A DNA stretch of 64,000 nucleotides, taken from contig JAMLIC010000014.1 of NCBI GenBank assembly GCA_023954375.1, positions 124,001-188,000 of the forward strand, in the 5' to 3' direction. Source of the stretch: Planctomycetota bacterium. Lineage in GTDB: Bacteria > Planctomycetota > J058. The notes under the pieces were generated by a model. That model saw only the letters and a list, made by a program, of their open reading frames with translations. It had not been told where the DNA came from and ran no database searches. A program made the translations under genes and the position numbers. Positions 57,169 through 64,000 of the stretch are shown piece by piece; within the stretch, counting starts at the first letter, position 1, and the number at the start of each line of letters is the position of its first letter.

Positions 57169-58662
57169 TCAGCCGCGGTAGCACTCGTCCTGCTCGATCG
57201 CCGCGAGCACCCACGTGAACTCGCCGCTCGTGACGGTCGACCCGCAGTAGGCGCACGTGCCGGCCTGGTTGATCGACAGCGGCCCCCCGCAGTTGGGGCA
57301 GCTCTCCCCGTCCCACGCCGTCGGGTCCTTCGCCCGGGCGCCGGCGCGGCGCACGAACGTCCAGTACTCGGAGAACCGCCGCCGGCGCGAGCGCGACCCG
57401 GCCACGAGCTTGCCCTGCCGGTCGAGCGTGTACTCCAGCCCGTCGGCGTGGATCCGCACGGTGACCGCGTCGTAGTAGCGGTCGGCCTCGACCCGCGCCG
57501 GACGGACGGACTGCACCCGCACGGCCTCGTGGCGGTTGGAGAGCCCGCGCGCCCGGTAGGCCTCGAGCATGAAGCGGTGCCCCTGGTAGAGGTGGTCGGT
57601 CTCGTAGGGGCGGGCCTGCTCCCAGGAGCCCGCCGTCCAGGCCGCCTGGAGCTTCAGGAACACGCGCCGGGCGTAGGCGTCGAACGCCGGCCAGGCGAAG
57701 GCCGGGTCGCGCGCGCGGAGCGCCGCCTCGTGCTCGGCGAGGCGCGGGTCGACGACGTCGGGGAGCTCGGTCCCCTCCTCCTCGCCGCCCTTCAGGCGCA
57801 GGTTGAACTGGTGGCGCGGCTGGAGGCTCAGGGCCTCGACCGCCTGCACGGCCCAGGCGGCCGCGCCGGGCGCGACGACGCGGTCGCAGTAGGCGCACTT
57901 GCCGTCGGCGGCGACATCGACCGGCGCCCCGCAGCTCGGGCAGCCGAGCGCCTTGACCGCCTCGGGCGCGGGGCTGACCGCGCCGGCCGCCCGCTGCAGG
58001 CGCCACACCTGCACACCGAACAGCTCGCGGCGCTCGCCCTTCGTCACGTGCGTGCAGTTGTAGGTGAAGCGCGCGGCGAGCTGGGCGGCGCCGTCGGGCG
58101 CGACCTTCAGCGAGGTGACGTCGACCGCGCCGATGATGACGTCCTCGACCGTCCGGCCCTGCTTCTCGTTGCGCTGGCGCTCGCCCTCGAGGCGCGCCCA
58201 GGCGGGGTCGGCGAGGTACGGGCGCAGGGTGGCGACGTCGCCCGCGCCCTGGAGGTGCTGGTAGCGCCCGAACAGGTGCGTGAGGAAGTCGTGCAGGATC
58301 ACCCGCGAGAAGGCCGGGTCCCGGGCGCGGAGCGCCTCCCAGGGCAGCGCCGGGCCGGCGCCGCGCGGGGCGAAGTGGCGCCGCGAGGTGAGCTTCTGCG
58401 TCTGCTCGTCCTTGAAGCGATAGACGAGGTAGCCGACGAAGAGGCCGAGCAGCGGCAGGCCGATCTGGGGGTGGTACCAGCAGAGCTCGAGGAGGAGCCG
58501 GAAGATCAGGTACAGGAACTCGCCGTCCCCGCCGCCCCCGCCGCCGCCGCTGCTCCCGCCGCCGCCGCCGAAGCCCTCGCCGCCGCCGACGCGGGCGAGC
58601 GCCTCGCCGGGGGCGAGGAGGACGAGGAGGAGCACGAGGACGAGGAGCGCCAGCCGGGTCAC
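57169..58662 (-). CDS. Membrane protein with two Tim44-like domains and two zinc ribbons
   Basis: 497 aa from the GTG at 58662. A signal-like segment ('LALLVLVLLLVLLAPGEALA'), a Gly/Ser-rich stretch, then a membrane segment ('LLELCWYHPQIGLPLLGLFVGYLVYRF'). Two related Tim44-like domains follow ('EALRARDPAFSRVILHDFLTHLFGRYQHL' at about 105 and 'ALRARDPAFAWPAFDAYARRVFLKLQAAW' at about 300), each followed by a CxxC/CxxC ribbon ('CPSCGAPVDVAADGKCAYC' and 'CPNCGGPLSINQAGTCAYC'). Such domains bind membrane or unfolded protein. It overlaps the TPM gene by GTGA, a pairing seen in many bacteria. Function inferred only as envelope-associated. Confidence 0.82.
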   Translation of the reverse strand: MTRLALLVLVLLLVLLAPGEALARVGGGEGFGGGGGSSGGGGGGGDGEFLYLIFRLLLELCWYHPQIGLPLLGLFVGYLVYRFKDEQTQKLTSRRHFAPRGAGPALPWEALRARDPAFSRVILHDFLTHLFGRYQHLQGAGDVATLRPYLADPAWARLEGERQRNEKQGRTVEDVIIGAVDVTSLKVAPDGAAQLAARFTYNCTHVTKGERRELFGVQVWRLQRAAGAVSPAPEAVKALGCPSCGAPVDVAADGKCAYCDRVVAPGAAAWAVQAVEALSLQPRHQFNLRLKGGEEEGTELPDVVDPRLAEHEAALRARDPAFAWPAFDAYARRVFLKLQAAWTAGSWEQARPYETDHLYQGHRFMLEAYRARGLSNRHEAVRVQSVRPARVEADRYYDAVTVRIHADGLEYTLDRQGKLVAGSRSRRRRFSEYWTFVRRAGARAKDPTAWDGESCPNCGGPLSINQAGTCAYCGSTVTSGEFTWVLAAIEQDECYRG

Positions 58663-59288
58663 CCGGCGCCTCCGTGCAGGACGGGGACGTTGCACAGCTC
58701 GTCGACGTCGTCCTCCGAGCGGGGGAGCAGCTCGCCGAGGGTCCGCCCGAGCGCCACGAGCCCCTCGCAGAAGCTCGGGATCGGCGCCGGGCCGCGCAGG
58801 GCCCGGGCGAGCTCGTCGCCCAGGCGCGCCAGCGCCTCGTCGCCGAGCGCCTCCCGCACCGCGCGGTCGGCCACGAGGTCGACCTGCCGCTCGAGGAACG
58901 ACACGTGGACGAGGACGCCGGTGCGGCCGCTCGTGCCGTCGACCCCCCGCTCGAGGAAGGCCAGCCGCGCCGCGTCGCGCGCCTGGCGGCGCCGCCGCTC
59001 GACCGGCGTCATGAGCCGGCGCAGGCCGGGGCTGTAGCGGCACACGAGCCCGCCCGCGAGCCAGCAGAGGACGAGCGTGGGCACGACGGACTCGACCGGG
59101 ACCATCCGCTCGGCGAAGAGCGCCCAGCCGAGGAAGGCGAGGGCGCAGGCCACCCCGAACAGGTACTCGACATCGCGGTAGGTGCCGGAGAACGGCCGGC
59201 CGACGACGACGAGCTCGGCCGCCGTGTGCGCCTCGGCCGCCACCACGGCCTGCTCGATCTGCTCGGCGCTGTCGGCGGGGAGCCACAT
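58659..59288 (-). CDS. TPM-domain membrane protein
   Basis: 209 aa from the ATG at 59288. It opens with 'SAEQIEQAVVAAEAHTAAELVVV' (start of the TPM/TLP18.3-Psb32-MOLO-1 fold), is interrupted by two membrane segments (about 41-60 and 68-85), and resumes with 'ARLAFLERGVDGTSGRTGVLVHVSFLERQVDLVADRAVREAL', the conserved TPM core. This variant resembles the TPM proteins whose fold is split by a membrane hairpin. TPM proteins in bacteria often accompany Tim44-like partners, as here. Biochemical role uncertain. Confidence 0.8.
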   Translation of the reverse strand: MWLPADSAEQIEQAVVAAEAHTAAELVVVGRPFSGTYRDVEYLFGVACALAFLGWALFAERMVPVESVVPTLVLCWLAGGLVCRYSPGLRRLMTPVERRRRQARDAARLAFLERGVDGTSGRTGVLVHVSFLERQVDLVADRAVREALGDEALARLGDELARALRGPAPIPSFCEGLVALGRTLGELLPRSEDDVDELCNVPVLHGGAG

Positions 59289-59430
59289 GGGGGCCCACCG
59301 TAACCCGGACCCGCGCGTCCGGACGTCACCGTCGCCGCCCCGACCCGAGCGCCTCGCGCGGGCGGCGCAGGAGGAGGGGTGCGGCTGGCGCCCGTTGGGA
59401 CGGCCCGGGCGATGTGAGAAGATCGAGGCC

Positions 59431-61194
59431 ATGAGCCCCGCGAGCCCCGTGACGCCCCTGGCGGCGCCCGCGCGCGCCCCCTCGGCCCCCGCGCGCCCGG
59501 CCTACCCGCTGCTCGTCCTCCGCCTGCGCGGCAGCCAGGCCGAGATGGGCCAGCAGCACGGCGAGCTCCTGCGCGGCCACGGCGGCCACGAGGAGGTCCT
59601 GCGCTACTACCCGCGGATGCCCGCGGTGATGATGGGCCCGGCCCACGGCGGCCCGCCCGCGGCGCTCGCCCGGCCGGTCATCGGCCTCCTCCTGCGGCGC
59701 CTCGACCGCGACCGCCCGCGCGACCTCCGGGAGCGGAGCCGGGCGTTCTTCGCCGCCCTCGGGCTCCCGGCCTCCTACTCGCGGCACCTGTTCGTCATGG
59801 ACCTCCTGCAGAACGTCGTGGGCACGGCGGGGCGCCTGGCCGGGCTCGGGCCGTCGCGCCGGCTCATGGCCGGCTGCGCCGTGCCGGCCTGCTCGTCGGT
59901 GGCGGTGTGGGGCGCCGCCTCGCAGGGGGGCGCCCTGCGCCACGCGCGCAACTTCGACTTCCCCGGCGCCGGCGTGTGGGAGCGTTGGCCCGCGGTCGTC
60001 TTCTGCCAGCCCGACGGCGGCCAGCGCTATGGGTTCGTCACCACGCGCGGCGCCGACGCGCCGGGCGTCACCGGCTTCAACGAGGCCGGCCTGACCGTCA
60101 CCGCCCACACGCGCTTCCACCGCGACGTGCGCTGGTCCGGCGCGGGCGTCATCGACCTCACGCACGACCTCGTGCGCCGGGCGGAGACGCTCGCGGACGC
60201 GCTGAAGATCGCGCGGGAGCGGCCGGCGCAGTCGACGTGGGGGATCATCGTCTCGTCGGCCCGCGAGCGGAGCGCGTCGGTGCTCGAGGTCACGAGCCGC
60301 GCGGTCGAGGCCGTCCGGCCGCGCCCGGGCGAGGACTTCCTCCTGCAGACCAACCGCTACGCCACGCCCGCCCTGGCCAGGGACGAGGTGGCCCCGTGCG
60401 TGGGCCACCTGGCGAACTCGGACGGGCGGGCGCGGGTGATCCGCGCCCGCGTGGAGCGCGGCCTCGACCAGGGGGGCCTCGGCGTCGATGACCTCCAGGC
60501 CCTCCTCGGGGCGCACGACGACCCCGAGGTCGAGGGGGCGGCCCGCGCGGCCGGCGGGGTCCTGGCCCAGGGGATCTCGGTGAAGAGCGTCGTCGTCGAG
60601 CCGGACGCGCGCCGCGTCCACCTCTCGGTCGGCCCCTGCCCGACCGGCGCCGGTCCTTGGACGACGGTCGACTGGGACTGGGACGGCCCGCCCGCGGCGC
60701 GCGAGGTCGAGGCCGACCTGGAGCACCGCGCGCCTCACCCGCGCTTCGCCGAGGGCGCGCGCCGGGACGGGCACGAGCGCTACGTGGCCGCGGTGTCGCT
60801 CGACGGCCAGGGGGCGCCCACGGCGCGGATCGCCGCCGCGATGGAGGAGGCCGTGGCCCTCGACCCCGACGAGCCCGGCTACCGCCTGATCGCCGCCGGC
60901 TTCCGCCTGCGCCACGGCGACCCGGCGGGGGCGCTCGAGCACCTGCGCGCCGGGCTGGCGCGCGAGCGCGCCCCGTTCCACCGCGGGCAGCTCCTCCTCT
61001 GGGCCGCCCGCGCCGCCGACGCCCTGGGGCGGACCGACGAGGCGCGCGAGCACCGCGCCTCGCTGCGCCGCCTCGAGTCGCCCCACCTCGTCGACCACCA
61101 CGCGACGGTCGAGGTCGACGCCCGCCGCCCCTGGACGACCCGGCGCCTGCGGCGCGTGGTCGTCAACATGGTGTTCCCGGATCTCGTGGTTTGA
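59431..61194 (+). CDS. C45-type NTN-hydrolase with TPR-like tail
   Basis: 587 aa. The chain resembles the acyl-coenzyme A:6-aminopenicillanate acyltransferase family: 'GSQAEMGQQHGELL' near the N-terminus, then the likely autocatalytic nucleophile Cys154 in 'VPACSSVAVWGAASQGGALRHARNFDFP', and 'GVTGFNEAGLTVTAHT'. Members cut or transfer acyl groups on amides. The C-terminal 150 residues ('AMEEAVALDPDEPGYRLIAAGFRLRHGDPAGALEHLRAGLAR') form TPR-like helices, a fusion not usual for the family. There is a Pro/Ala-rich N-terminus but no clear signal peptide. ATG at 59431 is preceded by 'GAGAAGATCGAGG'. Confidence 0.82.
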   Translation: MSPASPVTPLAAPARAPSAPARPAYPLLVLRLRGSQAEMGQQHGELLRGHGGHEEVLRYYPRMPAVMMGPAHGGPPAALARPVIGLLLRRLDRDRPRDLRERSRAFFAALGLPASYSRHLFVMDLLQNVVGTAGRLAGLGPSRRLMAGCAVPACSSVAVWGAASQGGALRHARNFDFPGAGVWERWPAVVFCQPDGGQRYGFVTTRGADAPGVTGFNEAGLTVTAHTRFHRDVRWSGAGVIDLTHDLVRRAETLADALKIARERPAQSTWGIIVSSARERSASVLEVTSRAVEAVRPRPGEDFLLQTNRYATPALARDEVAPCVGHLANSDGRARVIRARVERGLDQGGLGVDDLQALLGAHDDPEVEGAARAAGGVLAQGISVKSVVVEPDARRVHLSVGPCPTGAGPWTTVDWDWDGPPAAREVEADLEHRAPHPRFAEGARRDGHERYVAAVSLDGQGAPTARIAAAMEEAVALDPDEPGYRLIAAGFRLRHGDPAGALEHLRAGLARERAPFHRGQLLLWAARAADALGRTDEAREHRASLRRLESPHLVDHHATVEVDARRPWTTRRLRRVVVNMVFPDLVV

Positions 61195-61203
61195 TCCGGG
61201 GTA

Positions 61204-61446
61204 GCTGTTAGCTGTTAGCTGTTAGCTGTTAGCTGTTAGCTTTTTCGGCGGCAGCCGTTGGCAGCCAAGCGCCCGGCCACCGACGAACAGCTGCGAGCCA
61301 ACTGCCGGCCGACCGCCAGGTCTTCGAGCTCTTGCTAGCTCTTCAAGCTCTTGGCAGCTCGATCCTGGCTGTTGCTCGCCAAGTGCCAACGGCCCAAGGC
61401 CCAATGGCTAACAGCTAAAAGCTAACAGCTAACAGCTAAAAGCTAT
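61204..61446. repeat. Heptamer tandem repeats in inverted flanking blocks
   Basis: 61204-61241 is about five copies of TTAGCTG; 61408-61446 holds the inverse (CAGCTAA with A-rich variants). The ~165 bases between them have several partial GCTCTT/AGCTC repeats and no gene. Confidence 0.85.
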
Positions 61447-61460
61447 CTCTCCGACCGGCC

Positions 61461-62321
61461 TCAATGGTGGTGGTGCCCATGATGCCCGCCCCCGGGGCCG
61501 TCCACGAGCTTGAGGCCCTTGACCTCGGCCGGGAACTGCTCCTTGAGGCGGCGCTCGACGCCGAACTGGAGCGTGGCGATCGAGCTCGGGCACGAGCCGC
61601 AGGCGCCAACGAGGCGGACGTTGACGATGCCCTCCTCGACGCCGACGAGCTCGATGTCGCCGCCGTCCGCCTGGAGGAAGGGCGCGACGTCGGTGCGGAT
61701 GAAGTGCGCCAGGCGGTCCTCGAACGCGTCGGAGGCCGGGCCCGCCGACTCCTTCAGCTGGGGCGGGGTGAGCTTCGACAGGACGTCGCGCGCGCGCGGG
61801 ACGAGGGCGTCCCAGTCGGCGCCGGGGGCGCGGGTGATCGTGACGAAGGTGTCGAGCGCGAAGACCTGCTCCACGCCCTCGATGTCGAACAGCTCGCCCA
61901 GGACCTCGGGCGCCTCGGCGCGCTTCTCGCGCGTGTAGGTCTGCGAGGTGCGGCCCTGCGAGAAGGAGAGCACGAACTTCATCGCGTTCGGGTTGGGCGT
62001 CGGCTCCGTGCGCAGGACCGTGCGCGCCGGGCGCGGCCGGCCGCCCGTGAGCGAGAAGCCGCTGGCGGCGCCCTGCTCGAGGTAGTCGACCTTCAGCCCC
62101 TCGAGCGCCGGCAGGGCCTCGCCCTCGACGATGAACGGGATCGCCTCGACCTCGAACCGCGCGTCGCCCTGCGCCTCCGTGTCGAGCGACAGCCCGAACC
62201 GGCCGTCGTCCTCGATCAGGATCCGCACGGCCGTCTCGGACGGCTCCTGGCTCAGGTACTCCTGCAGCTTGGTGCGGGCGATCGTCGTGAGCTGGACCTG
62301 CGTGGCCTGGCCGGTGGTCAT
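61461..62321 (-). CDS. Three-domain Nfu-type Fe-S protein with His-rich tail
   Basis: 286 aa. Residues 8-92 resemble an A-type (IscA/HesB) fold ('VQLTTIARTKLQEYL...VRILIEDDG') but contain none of its three Cys. Residues about 104-190 are an Nfu N-terminal domain ('TEPTPNPNAMKFVLS'), and about 200-275 the NifU C-terminal domain with the cluster-binding pair Cys241/Cys244 in 'VGACGSCPSSIATLQFGVERRL'. E. coli NfuA has a degenerate A-type plus NifU domain; mitochondrial Nfu1 has Nfu_N plus NifU; here all three are joined. The end 'GGGHHGHHHH' is a likely metal-binding tail. It should carry 4Fe-4S clusters to target enzymes. Confidence 0.9.
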   Translation of the reverse strand: MTTGQATQVQLTTIARTKLQEYLSQEPSETAVRILIEDDGRFGLSLDTEAQGDARFEVEAIPFIVEGEALPALEGLKVDYLEQGAASGFSLTGGRPRPARTVLRTEPTPNPNAMKFVLSFSQGRTSQTYTREKRAEAPEVLGELFDIEGVEQVFALDTFVTITRAPGADWDALVPRARDVLSKLTPPQLKESAGPASDAFEDRLAHFIRTDVAPFLQADGGDIELVGVEEGIVNVRLVGACGSCPSSIATLQFGVERRLKEQFPAEVKGLKLVDGPGGGHHGHHHH

Positions 62322-62455
62322 GGAGTCTTCCTCGGGGGCGAACAGGACCGTCACGGTCCAGTTCGTGAGGCCCCAGCGTACCAGAGGACGCGCCCGGGGC
62401 AACCGTTCGGCCCGCTCTCGGGACCACCGCTCTGCCCGCGCCCTGGGCCACCGCT

Positions 62456-62580
62456 CGGCGCTGCCACCCCGGCCCGCGGTGCGACGGGTCGCACGACCCG
62501 CCGGCCCTCCCCGCGCAGCGCTGCCACCCCGGCCCGCGCACCAGCCCTCCCCGGCGCAGCGCTGCCACCCCGGCCCGCGC
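62456..62580. repeat. Three copies of a GCGCTGCCACCCCGGCCCGC repeat
   Basis: Copies begin at about 62458, 62518 and 62559, with similar CAGCCCTCCCCG spacers before the last two. The whole stretch 62322-62773 shows no credible gene; apart from these repeats it holds a run of twelve C at about 62718-62729. Confidence 0.7.
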
Positions 62581-62773
62581 GCCAGCGCGCCTCCGCGCAC
62601 ACCATCCCGGGCGTTCGCAGCCAGAGCCTCAGGCGAGGGCGAGGAGGGCATGGCGTGTCGGCCGAAGGCGAGGAAGGCGGCCGTGGGCCGCCGACCGAGC
62701 CTGAGCGGTCGAGGGGGCCCCCCCCCCCCGGCGCCCCCACCGCACCGCCCGCCATCCTCGCCCGCAGCCGCGA

Positions 62774-63415
62774 TCACTCTTTGACGCGCTCGATCTTCGA
62801 CTTGCTCCGCGCCTGGAAGCGCATGAAGTCGAGCTGCAGCTCGAACTTCTCCTGCCCCTCGCGCATGTTCGGGTCGGTCTTGAACTCGATCTTCAGCTCG
62901 GGCTGGAGGTCGACGGGGCGCGTCTTCAGGCTCACGGCCACCGGGCGGCGCAGGGCCTCGCTGCCGATCACCAGCGCCTCGGGGCGCTCGCCGTCGAACA
63001 CGAGCCCGATCTTGTGCTCGCCCACCGGGATGCGCTTCGACATGATCTTGAGCTCGACGAGCGCCTCGATCTTGCCGAACTCGGTCAGCGCCTCGTTGAG
63101 GAGCTCCGTGATCTGCGGCTGGTACATGCGGATGTACTGGTCGATGTCGACGCCGGCCGGGATCTGCCCGCCCATCTGCTGGCCGAGGAGCTGGGCCACG
63201 CGCTGCGGGTCGGTCGGGATCTTCTTGTAGGTGATCTTGCAGACCCCCGGGAGCTCGATCGTCTCCTCGGGGCTGGCCGCCAGGACCTCGCGCACCTTCT
63301 CGGCGATCTGCTCGCGCGAGGGGATGTTCGGCGGCACCTGCGCGCGCGCCTCCTGGGTGACGAGCATCAGGGCCAGCGCCGCGCCGAGCCAGAGACCAGA
63401 CCGCTTGCGCTCCAT
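62774..63415 (-). CDS. Exported protein of unknown function
   Basis: 213 aa from the ATG at 63415 (GGGAGG five bases upstream). A Sec signal peptide 'LWLGAALALMLVTQEARAQ' ends after residue 26. The mature part has 'QIAEKVREVLAASPEETIELPGVCKITYKKIP', 'DQYIRMYQPQITELLNEALTEFGKIEALVELKIM' and ends with a Lys-rich tail. One Cys only. No domain is recognised; predicted mixed alpha/beta and soluble. It sits between the repeats described at 62456 and the homopolymer block at 63491. Confidence 0.8.
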   Translation of the reverse strand: MERKRSGLWLGAALALMLVTQEARAQVPPNIPSREQIAEKVREVLAASPEETIELPGVCKITYKKIPTDPQRVAQLLGQQMGGQIPAGVDIDQYIRMYQPQITELLNEALTEFGKIEALVELKIMSKRIPVGEHKIGLVFDGERPEALVIGSEALRRPVAVSLKTRPVDLQPELKIEFKTDPNMREGQEKFELQLDFMRFQARSKSKIERVKE

Positions 63416-63490
63416 GGGAGCCTCCCCCGCCGTCCACCGGCGGCGAACCACGGTAACCCGGGTCCCGCCAGGACGACAAGGAGCTACGGG

Positions 63491-63543
63491 TGGGGCGGGG
63501 GGGGGCGGCGGGGGGGGGGGGCCCCCCCCCCCCGGGGGGGGGT
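63491..63543. repeat. Extreme G/C homopolymer block
   Basis: A stretch of runs of G (up to about 12), then about 14 C, then about 10 G. The adjacent runs are self-complementary. It lies between two minus-strand genes, in the promoter region of the one starting at 63415 or the terminator of the one ending at 63561. Confidence 0.8.
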
Positions 63544-63560
63544 GCGGGCTGGGAGGTCGC

Positions 63561-64000
63561 TCAGCGGACGACGTGGACGCGCGACCCGCGGGGCACGAGG
63601 TCGTAGAGCTCCTCGACCTCCTCGTTGCGCATGCGGATGCAGCCCATGGACGCCTCGGTGCCGATCGACTCGGGGAACTTCGTCCCGTGGATGCCGAAGC
63701 CCTGGTGCTCGTCGGTGTTCTCGAAGGCCAGCCAGCGCGTGCCGAGGATGTTCTCCTCGCTGCCGAACTTGTGGACCTTCCCCTCGGGCGAGTACCAGTC
63801 CGGGTTGACCATCTTCGTCCCGATCGTGAACGACGCCTCGGGCGTCCGGCCGTCCTTGCCGGTGGCCACGTCGTAGATGCGCAGGATGCAGCCGTTGAAC
63901 ACGAGGGCCAGCTCGAAGTCCTTCTTGAAGATCACGACGGTCACGGGCGCCTGCGGCACCTTGAGGCGCTGGCCGATGCGCACGCGGTCGTTCTGCATCT
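63561..64000 (-). CDS. L,D-transpeptidase (YkuD) with LysM, partial at window edge
   Basis: The 3' end of a gene that enters from beyond base 64000. The visible N-terminal piece 'NDRVRIGQRLKVPQ' is the end of a LysM peptidoglycan-binding repeat. The YkuD domain follows: 'VVIFKKDFELALVFNGCILRIYDVATG', 'FGIHGTKFPESIGTEASMGCIRMRNEEVEELYDLV', with catalytic Cys in 'SMGCIRM' and His in 'GIHGT'. These enzymes form 3-3 cross-links in peptidoglycan or attach lipoproteins in the periplasm. It indicates that the organism makes peptidoglycan. An in-frame Met at 63998 is internal, not the start. Confidence 0.9.
   Translation of the reverse strand, partial: MQNDRVRIGQRLKVPQAPVTVVIFKKDFELALVFNGCILRIYDVATGKDGRTPEASFTIGTKMVNPDWYSPEGKVHKFGSEENILGTRWLAFENTDEHQGFGIHGTKFPESIGTEASMGCIRMRNEEVEELYDLVPRGSRVHVVR

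Noticed and set aside
61204..61446. CRISPR array
   Set aside because: The repeat unit is seven bases with no spacers, and no cas genes are present.

Overview
The window is a very GC-rich bacterial chromosome segment (clearly above 70% by eye) with almost no non-coding space, many GTG starts and repeated 4-base start/stop overlaps. The exported proteome (lipoproteins, Sec signal peptides, L,D-transpeptidase, HtrA-type proteases) indicates a diderm. The giant exported proteins with 'VYVP' motifs, the prokaryotic RING-type protein, the rhomboid with an extra C-terminal domain and the intergenic repeats point to Planctomycetota or a similar deep lineage; this is an inference, since no rRNA or marker gene is present.

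Layout: 1-7011 is a protease block: a subtilase (cut by the window edge) divergent from a four-gene array of HtrA/PDZ proteins in which only the last gene keeps a full catalytic triad. 7166-19816 holds a zinc-ribbon microprotein and two giant exported/membrane proteins (1210 and 2842 aa), the second apparently a fusion of two copies of one architecture. 19909-27393 carries ettA, a dodecin, a lipoprotein, a RING-like membrane protein, a gingipain-like C25 protease, a thiolase and a rhomboid. 27401-32656 has an HU-like protein with an acidic tail, a coupled pair (methyltransferase plus degenerate-protease lipoprotein) and an SDR. 32657-33422 is non-coding: a perfect 19-bp hairpin, three tandem copies of a ~100-bp repeat and a likely structured RNA.

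33423-41667 is the most unusual part. dgt and mazG (nucleotide sanitation) are divergent from a TROVE/vWA (Ro60-like, Rsr) gene. Directly 3' of that gene is a tRNA-like RNA with D-like, long-variable-like and T arms but no proper acceptor stem, where some bacteria encode Y RNAs (YrlA type). After it come a probably leaderless helical protein of unknown function, a small radical-SAM protein with no ordinary start codon, and four tandem diverged membrane-protein paralogues. I read this as a candidate uncharacterised Ro/Y-RNA-linked locus, though common function beyond the Ro/RNA pair is inference.

41797-64000 has a zinc-ribbon membrane protein, a tightly coupled five-gene minus-strand operon (two ArsA/Get3-like ATPases, NAD kinase, acyl-CoA thioesterase, M14 carboxypeptidase), a small basic protein, an acyltransferase/epimerase pair, a ketopantoate reductase-like gene, a patatin-like lipoprotein, a gene remnant, a three-gene two-component cluster, a Tim44-like/TPM pair, a C45 NTN-hydrolase, a three-domain Nfu protein, an exported unknown protein and the end of a LysM/L,D-transpeptidase gene. 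No rRNA, complete tRNA, CRISPR array, transposase or prophage gene was seen.
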